A stretch of DNA of 34,414 nt from Acidimicrobiia bacterium. GTDB lineage: Bacteria > Actinomycetota > Acidimicrobiia > Spongiisociales > ZC4RG35. The notes below the pieces were generated by a model. The model did not search any database and had not been told where the DNA came from. It was given only the letters and a program-made list of their open reading frames with translations. A program made the translations under genes and the position numbers. Shown piece by piece: positions 24,489-30,750 of this stretch. The stretch spans positions 1 through 34,414 of the forward strand of contig JAICNB010000031.1 in NCBI GenBank assembly GCA_025928935.1. The letters run 5' to 3'. Numbering within the stretch: position 1 is the first letter of the stretch; each line of letters opens with the position of its first letter.

Positions 24489-24527
24489 ACGGTTTGGGTG
24501 GGAGCTGGGAGCGGAAACCGCCGGGCA

Positions 24528-24533
24528 TACAAT
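24528..24533 (+). promoter_or_regulatory. Leaderless -10 TACAAT of the arginine cluster
   Basis: TACAAT, close to the consensus TATAAT, lies six bases before ATG 24540. The arginine operon mRNA probably begins at its start codon. A clear -35 is not visible. Confidence 0.6.
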
Positions 24534-24539
24534 TCTTCG

Positions 24540-25538
24540 ATGCGGCACTTCCTCAACACCTTCGATTGGACCCGCGAAGAGCTCCAGACGATGGTCGACG
24601 AGGGGCGCCGTCTCAAGGAGAGCCCGTACGGCGATGCCCTCGAAGGCAAGACCGTCGCCCTCCTCTTCCTCAACAACTCACTGCGCACCCGCACTTCGTT
24701 CGACGTGGGGGCACGCCAGCTGGGCGGGCACGCCGTGGTCCTCTCCCCCTCGGGCGGGATGTGGCCCCTCGAGTTCGAAGAGGGGGCAGTGATGCTCGAC
24801 GACGCCGAGGAGCACGTCAAGGAGGCGGCCAAGGTGCTCTCCCGCTACTGCGATCTGATAGGGATCCGGGCCTTCCCCAAGTTCGAGACGTGGGAGGAAG
24901 ACCGAAAGGACACGATCCTGCACGCGTTCGCCACACATGCCGACGTGCCGGTGATCAACATGGAGACGATCACCCATCCCTGTCAGGAGCTGGCCCACGT
25001 TATGGCCCTCCAGGAGCGCCTCGGCACCCTCGACGGCAAGCGTTATCTGCTCACCTGGAGCTATCACCCCAAGCCGCTCAACACGGCTGTTGCCAACTCG
25101 GCGCTCATGATCGCCGCCAAGTTCGGCATGAACGTCACCTTGCTGTGCCCGACCGAAGAGTTCCTCCTCGACGATCGCTACATGAACATCGCCACCCGTG
25201 ATGCCGGCGCCCATGGGGGAAGTGTCTCGGTGACCCATGACATCGAAGCCGGCTACGACGGCGCCGACATCGTCTACGCCAAGAGCTGGGGGGCCCTCCC
25301 CTTCTTCGGGCGCTGGGAAGAGGAAAAGCCGATCCGGGACAAGCACCAGGACTTCATCGTCGACTCACACAAGATGGCGATGACCAATGATGCCGTGGTC
25401 AGCCATTGTCTCCCCATGCGGCGCAACGTCATCATGACCGACGAGGTGTTCGACGGCCCGGGTTGCATCGCCTATGACGAGGCGGAGAACCGGCTCCACG
25501 TCCAGAAGGCCATCATGACCACTCTGATCGACCAATGA
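24540..25538 (+). CDS. argF': N-acetylornithine carbamoyltransferase
   Basis: The 332-residue product resembles the Xanthomonas-type enzyme that carbamoylates N-acetylornithine, not ornithine. Carbamoyl phosphate binding is seen in NNSLRTRTSFDVGARQLGGH (motif SLRTRTS at 47-53) and in METITHPCQELAHVMALQE; acetylornithine-type features are WPLEFEEGAVM, WSYHPKPLNTAVANSALMIA, YAKSWGALPFFGRWEEEKPI and HCLPMRRN at 289-296. In the Xanthomonas enzyme a carboxylated Lys302 follows RRNV; here that position appears to be Ile298, so substrate handling may differ. A succinylornithine substrate cannot be excluded. It overlaps argB at ATGA. The leaderless promoter is directly upstream. Confidence 0.88.
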   Translation: MRHFLNTFDWTREELQTMVDEGRRLKESPYGDALEGKTVALLFLNNSLRTRTSFDVGARQLGGHAVVLSPSGGMWPLEFEEGAVMLDDAEEHVKEAAKVLSRYCDLIGIRAFPKFETWEEDRKDTILHAFATHADVPVINMETITHPCQELAHVMALQERLGTLDGKRYLLTWSYHPKPLNTAVANSALMIAAKFGMNVTLLCPTEEFLLDDRYMNIATRDAGAHGGSVSVTHDIEAGYDGADIVYAKSWGALPFFGRWEEEKPIRDKHQDFIVDSHKMAMTNDAVVSHCLPMRRNVIMTDEVFDGPGCIAYDEAENRLHVQKAIMTTLIDQ

Positions 25539-26896
25539 GCTCGGATCAGGTGCCCCCGGAGCGCCTTTTCACCACGCCCAATCGGGACGTGCGCCAAACC
25601 ATCGTCCACCTCCTGTCCAACATGAGCGACGGTCGTGAGATCCGCTCCTATCTGCAGCGCTTCTCCGAGGTGGACCGATCACGGTTCGCCGTGATCAAGA
25701 TCGGCGGGGCGATCCTGGCCGACCACCTGGAGGAGACGGCGGCGGCCCTCGCCTTCCTCCACACCGTCGGCCTCACGCCCATCGTGATCCACGGCGGGGG
25801 GCACCAGCTCGACCAGCGGCTCGAGGAGCGTGGCATCGAGTCGACGAAGATCGACGGCCTCCGTGTCACCGACCCCGACGTGTTGGACGCCGCCCGGGAC
25901 ACCTTCATCGAGCAGAACATCCTCCTGGTGGAGGCGATCAGGGAGCAGGGCGTCGCCGCCCACGGCCTCACCGCCGGCGCCTTCGAGGCCGACTATGTCG
26001 ATCGGGGGAAGTACGGCCTGGTGGGCGAGCCGACCGAGGTGCACATCGCCCTGATCCGATCGATCGTCGATTCGGGTGCCATCCCGATCCTCACATGTCT
26101 CGGAGTGGCTCCCGGTGGCCAGATCGTCAACATGAACGCAGACTCGGCGACCCGGGCATTGGTCCACGCAGTGCAGCCCCTGAAGATCATCTTCCTGGTC
26201 GATGTCGGGGGACTGCTCGACGACCAGGGCCGGGTAATCGAATCGATCAATCTCGCCTCCGACTACCAACATCTCATGGCGCAGGGCTGGGTCCACTCGG
26301 GAATGCGTCTCAAGCTGGCCGAGATCAAGAGGCTCCTCGACGACACCCCGCTGTCCACCTCGGTTTCGATCACTACCCCATCGGGCCTGGTCAAAGAGCT
26401 CTTCACCCATGGCGGGTCGGGAACCCTCGTCCGCAAGGGTGAGCTGATCAATCGGTTCACGGATCGTGACGCCATCGACGGCAGCCAGGTGGTCAAGCTG
26501 GTGGAGGAGGCATTTGGCCGGGGTCTGAAGGATGGCTGGTGGGGCGGGCTCGACCTCGACACTGCCTATCTTTCCGAGAGTCTCCGTGCCGGTGCCATCG
26601 TGACCCGGATCGGCGACATCGACTACCTCGACAAGTTCGCCATCCTCGAGGACGCCCGAGGCGAGGGTTTGGCCCGAACCGTCTGGGCGCAGCTGGTTGC
26701 CGATCACCCCGTCCTCTATTGGCGCTCACGGACAGACAACCGGTTCAACTCCTTCTACGCCGAGGAAGCCGACGGGTCGGTGAAAAGGGGGCCATGGACC
26801 GTCTTCTGGAGGGGTGAGACCGACTTCGCCAGCATCGCCCCCCGGGTCGAGGCCATTGCCGACCTGACCGCTTCGTTCGTGGGGGATGACGAGTGA
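25535..26896 (+). CDS. argB: Acetylglutamate kinase fused to an acetyltransferase domain
   Basis: The 453-residue protein is a Xanthomonas/fungal-style N-acetylglutamate kinase with a C-terminal NAT domain. The amino acid kinase domain spans about 45-300 (FAVIKIGGAILADHLEETAA, PIVIHGGGHQLDQRLEERGI, ILTCLGVAPGGQIVNMNADS, IIFLVDVGGLLDDQGRVIES). The acetyltransferase part spans about 305-445 (AGAIVTRIGDIDYLDKFAIL, EGLARTVWAQL, YWRSRTDNRFNSFYAEEADG). In Xanthomonas such a fusion makes N-acetylglutamate and phosphorylates it, so it may provide both ArgA and ArgB activity. It overlaps the genes on both sides, consistent with a three-gene operon. Confidence 0.92.
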   Translation: MSSDQVPPERLFTTPNRDVRQTIVHLLSNMSDGREIRSYLQRFSEVDRSRFAVIKIGGAILADHLEETAAALAFLHTVGLTPIVIHGGGHQLDQRLEERGIESTKIDGLRVTDPDVLDAARDTFIEQNILLVEAIREQGVAAHGLTAGAFEADYVDRGKYGLVGEPTEVHIALIRSIVDSGAIPILTCLGVAPGGQIVNMNADSATRALVHAVQPLKIIFLVDVGGLLDDQGRVIESINLASDYQHLMAQGWVHSGMRLKLAEIKRLLDDTPLSTSVSITTPSGLVKELFTHGGSGTLVRKGELINRFTDRDAIDGSQVVKLVEEAFGRGLKDGWWGGLDLDTAYLSESLRAGAIVTRIGDIDYLDKFAILEDARGEGLARTVWAQLVADHPVLYWRSRTDNRFNSFYAEEADGSVKRGPWTVFWRGETDFASIAPRVEAIADLTASFVGDDE

Positions 26897-27828
26897 ATGG
26901 GATGAGTGACCGGCACACCGTCGGCGTGGTCGGGGCCAGAGGCCACACCGGAGCCGAGTTGGTCCGTCTGATCAACGGCCACCCTTCGCTGGAGCTCGTC
27001 TTTGCGGGCTCCCGCGAGCTCACCGGAGAGGCGGTGCCCGGGCAGGAAGGCCTCCGGTTCGAATGGATAGACCCCGACGGGCTCGCCAAACGGGAGGCCG
27101 ATGTGGTGGTGCTGGCGTTACCCGACGGTGCGGGCGACCCCTATGTGGGGGTGGTCGGTCCCGGAACGGTCGTCGTCGACATCTCGTTCGACCATCGTCT
27201 CGATGACGATTGGGTGTACGGGCTGCCCGAGCTGTTTCGTGAGAAGCTCAGAGGGGCGAGCCGGATCGCCAATCCTGGTTGCTACGCCACCGCGGCCCAG
27301 ATCGCCCTGGCTCCCCTGGTCGACGGCGTCGACGGGGTGCCGGCCATCTTCGGCGTGTCCGGGTACTCGGGGGCAGGGACCACCCCGGGTCCTCACAACG
27401 ACCCGGATCGTCTCGCCGACAACCTGATCCCGTACAAGCTGATCGATCACAACCACGAGAAGGAGTCCGTCCGCCATCTCGGCCTCCCCCTCCGCTTCAT
27501 CCCACATGTCCACCCCGCCTTCCGGGGCCTTCTCGTCACCGCCCACGTGCCGTTGGGACGACCGATGAGCGTCGACGAGCTGCGGGCCCGGTTCGATTCC
27601 GCCTACGCAGAGGAGCCACTCGTCGAGATCAGTGCCGAGATCCCCGAGCTCCGAGATGGGGCCGGCCATCTAGGTGTGATCGTCGGTGGCTTCGAGATGA
27701 GCGCCGACGGCAGAAATGCCGTGGTCATCGCAGCAGAGGACAACCTGCTCAAGGGGGCGGCCGTCCAGGCCGTGCAGAACATCAATCTGGCGTTGGGAGT
27801 GCCCGAGTTCGAGGGCCTGATTGGCTGA
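26893..27828 (+). CDS. argC: N-acetyl-gamma-glutamyl-phosphate reductase
   Basis: ArgC reduces N-acetylglutamyl phosphate to the semialdehyde using NADPH. The 311-residue product begins at GTG 26893, overlapping the argB stop; ATG 26902 is an alternative. NADPH binding is in VGVVGARGHTGAELVRLING, and the catalytic Cys130 is in ANPGCYATAAQ. GVSGYSGAGTTPGPHNDPDR and FIPHVHPAFRGL are characteristic, and the arrangement GVSGYSGAGTTP...NLIPYKL is like that of the Xanthomonas enzyme. It ends the arginine cluster and is followed by a hairpin. No argJ, argD, argG or argH is in the window. Confidence 0.93.
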   Translation: MNGMSDRHTVGVVGARGHTGAELVRLINGHPSLELVFAGSRELTGEAVPGQEGLRFEWIDPDGLAKREADVVVLALPDGAGDPYVGVVGPGTVVVDISFDHRLDDDWVYGLPELFREKLRGASRIANPGCYATAAQIALAPLVDGVDGVPAIFGVSGYSGAGTTPGPHNDPDRLADNLIPYKLIDHNHEKESVRHLGLPLRFIPHVHPAFRGLLVTAHVPLGRPMSVDELRARFDSAYAEEPLVEISAEIPELRDGAGHLGVIVGGFEMSADGRNAVVIAAEDNLLKGAAVQAVQNINLALGVPEFEGLIG

Positions 27829-27830
27829 GC

Positions 27831-27852
27831 CGGTCCCTAGCGGTCGGGACCG
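27831..27852 (+). terminator. Hairpin after argC
   Basis: CGGTCCC (27831-27837) pairs with GGGACCG (27846-27852) around an 8-base loop, three bases after the argC stop. No T tract follows. A terminator of the arginine operon is likely. Confidence 0.5.
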
Positions 27853-27913
27853 TGTTCCGGCGAGGTGACGTCGTGACACCGGAGACGGCCTTCGCCACCA
27901 GAGACGACTCACA
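27853..27913. other. Spacer between the argC terminator and the sulfurtransferase promoter
   Basis: No gene or clear element is seen in this short stretch. It is the left part of the 325-base gap between argC and the sulfurtransferase gene; the rest is covered by the promoter and structured leader. Confidence 0.4.
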
Positions 27914-27942
27914 TTGACTTCACCCCCGCCTGTGCATAACGT
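27914..27942 (+). promoter_or_regulatory. Sigma-70-type promoter of the sulfurtransferase gene
   Basis: TTGACT (27914-27919) and TAACGT (27937-27942) are separated by exactly 17 bases, an ideal spacing. The -35 differs from TTGACA by one base. Transcription should begin near 27949, leaving an untranslated leader of about 205 bases. Confidence 0.7.
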
Positions 27943-27948
27943 TCCGAC

Positions 27949-28153
27949 GTGTCTCAGATGACGATGTGCATGTGTCTCTGTGGAAGCTCTCGGGTGGCAG
28001 ACCCGAGCGCAGACAGCATGCGCCGTCAGCGCTCCTGAAGACGCCACCACCCGAGAGCAAGACCTCCCGGCGTCTGATTCTGTGAAGGGAGCTTGGGTGA
28101 ATCGCCCTTTCCGTTCACAGAGCCGTTCTTCGACTTCCAAGGAGCATTGACAC
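27949..28153 (+). promoter_or_regulatory. Structured 5' leader, candidate riboswitch or attenuator
   Basis: The leader can form competing structures. GCTCTCGGGTGG (27986-27997) pairs perfectly with CCACCCGAGAGC (28047-28058), but its core CTCGGGT (27989-27995) can pair instead with the nearer ACCCGAG (28001-28007). Within the long stem, GAGCGC (28005-28010) pairs with GCGCTC (28029-28034). AGACGCC (28039-28045) pairs with GGCGTCT (28069-28075), which excludes or knots the main stem. A last hairpin joins CTGTGAA (28080-28086) to TTCACAG (28114-28120), 18 bases before the ribosome binding site AAGGAG (28139-28144). It does not match a riboswitch class I know. The downstream gene suggests a sulfur-related signal. 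Confidence 0.55.
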
Positions 28154-28990
28154 ATGGCATATGCAAACCCTGATGCACTCGTCACCACCGAGTGGCTCAA
28201 GGAGAACCTGAGCGACCCCAACATCCGGGTCATCGAGGTGGACGAAGACGCCACCGTGTACGACAAAGACCACATCCCGGGTGCCATCGCCTGGAGTTGG
28301 TCCGACGATCTGCATCACGAGACCCGGCGCGACTATCTCGACCAGGAGGGATTCAGCAGGCTGCTCTCGGGGGCCGGCGTCGGACCGGACACCACCGTGG
28401 TCCTCTACGGCGGGAACAACAACTGGTTCGCCGCCTACGCATACTGGCTGCTCAAGTACCGCGGCTTCGACAACGTCAAGCTGCTCGACGGCGGGCGCAA
28501 GAAATGGCAGATCGACTCCCTTCCCCTCGAGTCGGAGCTGCCTCCCATCACCCCGACCGAGTTCGCGATCAGCGGCGCCGAGCGGCCCGAGGTCCGTGCC
28601 TTCCGTGACCACGTGCTCGACATCCTGGGCCAGGCGACCCTGGTCGACGTGCGTTCCCCGGAGGAGTACAGCGGCGAGAAGATCGCACCCGATCACCTGC
28701 CCCAGGAGCAGCCCTACGTGGCCGGCCACATCCCGGGGGCAAAGAACATCCCGTGGGGCAAAGCCGCCAATGAAGACGGCACGTTCAAGTCGGAGGAGGA
28801 GCTGAGGGAGCTGTACGAGGGCGCCGGGGTCACCGGTGGCGAGATCATCGCCTACTGCCGCATCGGCGAGCGCTCCTCGCACACCTGGTTCGTCCTGACC
28901 GAGCTGCTCGGCCACGCCGACGTCAAGAACTACGACGGCTCCTGGACCGAATACGGGTCGCTGGTCAATGTGCCGGTGGAGAGAGGCTGA
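28154..28990 (+). CDS. Thiosulfate sulfurtransferase (two-domain rhodanese)
   Basis: The 278-residue product has two rhodanese domains, the N-terminal inactive (about 10-125) and the C-terminal catalytic (about 150-275). The active-site Cys235 lies in YCRIGERSSHTWFVL, the CRxGxRS/T loop typical of the CysA/SseA sulfurtransferases of actinobacteria. DVRSPEEYSGEKIAPDHLPQ and AGHIPGAKNIPWGKA are also family hallmarks. It transfers sulfur from thiosulfate or a similar donor to cyanide or thiol acceptors, and in vivo probably supplies sulfur for cofactors. AAGGAG ends nine bases before ATG 28154. Expression is likely controlled through the structured leader. Confidence 0.95.
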   Translation: MAYANPDALVTTEWLKENLSDPNIRVIEVDEDATVYDKDHIPGAIAWSWSDDLHHETRRDYLDQEGFSRLLSGAGVGPDTTVVLYGGNNNWFAAYAYWLLKYRGFDNVKLLDGGRKKWQIDSLPLESELPPITPTEFAISGAERPEVRAFRDHVLDILGQATLVDVRSPEEYSGEKIAPDHLPQEQPYVAGHIPGAKNIPWGKAANEDGTFKSEEELRELYEGAGVTGGEIIAYCRIGERSSHTWFVLTELLGHADVKNYDGSWTEYGSLVNVPVERG

Positions 28991-29006
28991 TCTGATCTCT
29001 CAGGGA

Positions 29007-29039
29007 GGGCTCAGGTGAGCGGGAACGGGGACTGAGCCC
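29007..29039. terminator. Hairpin between convergent genes
   Basis: GGGCTCAG (29007-29014) pairs with CTGAGCCC (29032-29039) around a 17-base loop. It sits at the meeting point of the sulfurtransferase gene (stop 28990) and the minus-strand oxidoreductase gene, whose stop codon is inside the hairpin. It may terminate transcription from the left. Confidence 0.45.
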
Positions 29040-30048
29040 ACCAGGGCAGCGGCGACAACTCGATCCTGTCTACCCATTTCACCCACCAGAAGCCACGGCG
29101 GGCGGGTGCCACGATCCGGGCTGGATATCCGTGACCCGGGGCTAGCGGCTCACCTCCGAGACGGGTGACCAGCCAGGTGCTGTCGAGGTCGGCGATCGGG
29201 TATCTCCGGGCGTACCCGGTCATCGACCAGGCGACAAAGCTGCGGCTGCCCGCGCCATCGATCAGCCGGTCGAGACGGACCCCGGCCCACTCCTGCTCGG
29301 AGTACCACCCACCGGTGCAGTCGAGGATTGCGGGGAAGGTCTCCTGTGGCATCGTCTCGAGATCGGCCAGGGTGAGGCGGTTGCCGGCAACCTCGACCGA
29401 CCATTCCCGGCCGTCGATCGATGGCACCCGATCGTCCAGCCACGAAGTGGTAGGCAAACCGGAGGGATCGCCCGATCCCCGCTCGTGCATGCCGGTGAAC
29501 CGCCGATCCCGGCCCGGGGCAGCCAGGGCCTGAAGTGTCCCCTCCCAGGTGAGCCATAAGGTCGCCGCCGCGGCGGTGAGCGCCGAGGCGCGGAGGAAGG
29601 CTCGCCGGTCGAGGTCGAAATGACGCGGCTTGACCGGGTGACGTCGAAAGTGGTCGATGGCGAGGCCGAGGCCCAGCAACCCACCACCGACATGGATCTG
29701 CATCACGGTGACCGGGCCTATCCGTGAGATGTCGCCCTGGGCATGGAGCAGCCCTGTGGCCAGAGTGGTGAGGACCACCGTGAGCAGGATCAGCGAGAAC
29801 GAACGGCCGGGCCGGCGCCGGCTCAGGCCGCGTCGAACGATGGTGGATTTCCATGGGGCGAGGAGGAGGATGCCGAGGGCAACCGCACCGTGTACCACCG
29901 CCAGGTCGAGGGGCCAATCGACACCGACCGCCTGGCTGGCCAACCCGCTCACCACTGCCGTGACCAACAGGCCGGCAAGCGTGAGGTTGGTCCTGCGCCC
30001 ACTTCCGCCCCTCCTGCGGCCACCTCTGTCGCCACTTCCCATCACCAT
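29011..30048 (-). CDS. Membrane cytochrome b-like / molybdopterin oxidoreductase fusion
   Basis: The 345-residue product joins a membrane module to a sulfite oxidase-type molybdopterin domain. Four hydrophobic helices (about 21-43, 48-66, 83-104, 115-132) carry His in VVHGAV, LLHAQG and QIHVGG, suitable as heme b ligands. A twin-arginine-like segment RRAFLRASA (148-156) precedes a fifth hydrophobic stretch. The C-terminal domain (about 205-345) holds ILDCTGGWYSEQEWAGVRLD with Cys244 as molybdenum ligand, and WVKWVDRIEL near the end. It resembles YedZ-YedY (MsrQ-MsrP) combined in one chain. ATG 30048 lies within the palindromic operator and seven bases after TATAAC, so the gene is probably leaderless and controlled by the divergent TetR. 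ATG 30042 is an alternative start. Confidence 0.88.
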   Translation of the reverse strand: MVMGSGDRGGRRRGGSGRRTNLTLAGLLVTAVVSGLASQAVGVDWPLDLAVVHGAVALGILLLAPWKSTIVRRGLSRRRPGRSFSLILLTVVLTTLATGLLHAQGDISRIGPVTVMQIHVGGGLLGLGLAIDHFRRHPVKPRHFDLDRRAFLRASALTAAAATLWLTWEGTLQALAAPGRDRRFTGMHERGSGDPSGLPTTSWLDDRVPSIDGREWSVEVAGNRLTLADLETMPQETFPAILDCTGGWYSEQEWAGVRLDRLIDGAGSRSFVAWSMTGYARRYPIADLDSTWLVTRLGGEPLAPGHGYPARIVAPARRGFWWVKWVDRIELSPLPWWAQSPFPLT

Positions 30049-30072
30049 AACAGCTGTTATACTCAGTGTTAT
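30047..30072. promoter_or_regulatory. Palindromic operator and overlapping divergent promoters
   Basis: ATAACAGCTGTTAT at 30047-30060 is a perfect 14-bp palindrome, and a third half-site TGTTAT lies at 30067-30072. The plus-strand -10 TATACT (30058-30063) for the TetR gene and the minus-strand -10 TATAAC (30056-30061) for the oxidoreductase gene overlap it. Binding of the TetR protein here would silence both genes. Confidence 0.75.
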
Positions 30073-30090
30073 CCAGATTGGCAATCCCCG

Positions 30091-30726
30091 ATGACAACAT
30101 CTACCCGACAACCGGACAAGACCAGGACCGATCTGATCGACGCGGCGATCCGGCTGCTCGCCGACCAGGGTGTCGAGGCGTTGGCGCTCCGCCGAGTGGC
30201 AGGCGCGGCTCATGTTTCCACGATGTGCGTCTATTCCCGGTTCGGGGACAAGATCGGCCTGCTCGAGGCGGTTTACACCGCCGGATACGAGCGCCTGAGA
30301 CTGGCCCTGTCGTCAGTCGAGCCGAGCCCGGACCCGATCCGACATCTGCGAGCGCTCGGTCTCGCCTACCGGCGGTTCGCAGTGGCCAACCCGGCTCTCT
30401 ACTGGCTGATGTTCGAGCGAGTCGTCGGATTCGACCCATCCGCCGACCTCAGGGCCGAAGTGCTGGAGACCACCTTCTCGCCCGTCCTCGATGCCGTGCG
30501 GGCCGCCCTCGACCAGGGCGCCATCGAGGCGGAGAGCACGCTCGTGGGCGCCTACACACTATGGACGGCGGCACATGGCGCGATCAGCTTGGAGCTGACC
30601 CACGCCGCCCCAAGGCCATTGTCGGGCTGGCTCTTCGACAAGCGGGACGCCGGTGAGGACATCTTCCGCCAGGCGATCGACACCGCTCTGCGCGGGCTGA
30701 GCCCGGCCGGGCCCGCGGTCGCCTGA
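30091..30726 (+). CDS. TetR-family transcriptional regulator
   Basis: The 211-residue protein has a TetR DNA-binding domain at about residues 10-58 (TRTDLIDAAIRLLADQGVEA, LALRRVAGAAHVSTMCVYSR, FGDKIGLLEAVY). The ligand domain contains YRRFAVANPALYWLMFERVV, typical of the WHG-type C-terminal domain. It is divergent from the molybdopterin oxidoreductase gene, with a palindromic operator overlapping both promoters, so autoregulation and repression of the oxidoreductase are likely. The inducer is unknown. ATG 30091 lacks a strong ribosome binding site. Confidence 0.93.
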   Translation: MTTSTRQPDKTRTDLIDAAIRLLADQGVEALALRRVAGAAHVSTMCVYSRFGDKIGLLEAVYTAGYERLRLALSSVEPSPDPIRHLRALGLAYRRFAVANPALYWLMFERVVGFDPSADLRAEVLETTFSPVLDAVRAALDQGAIEAESTLVGAYTLWTAAHGAISLELTHAAPRPLSGWLFDKRDAGEDIFRQAIDTALRGLSPAGPAVA

Positions 30727-30737
30727 TCCGATCCGGA

Positions 30738-30743
30738 TAACGT
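30738..30743 (+). promoter_or_regulatory. Leaderless -10 TAACGT of deoA
   Basis: TAACGT lies seven bases before ATG 30751, as at other leaderless starts in the window. Confidence 0.45.
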
Positions 30744-30750
30744 CACCCAC

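Noticed and set aside
27949-28153. SAM-IV, cobalamin or T-box riboswitch in the sulfurtransferase leader
   Set aside because: I could not find the conserved core motifs of these classes, so the element is left unassigned.
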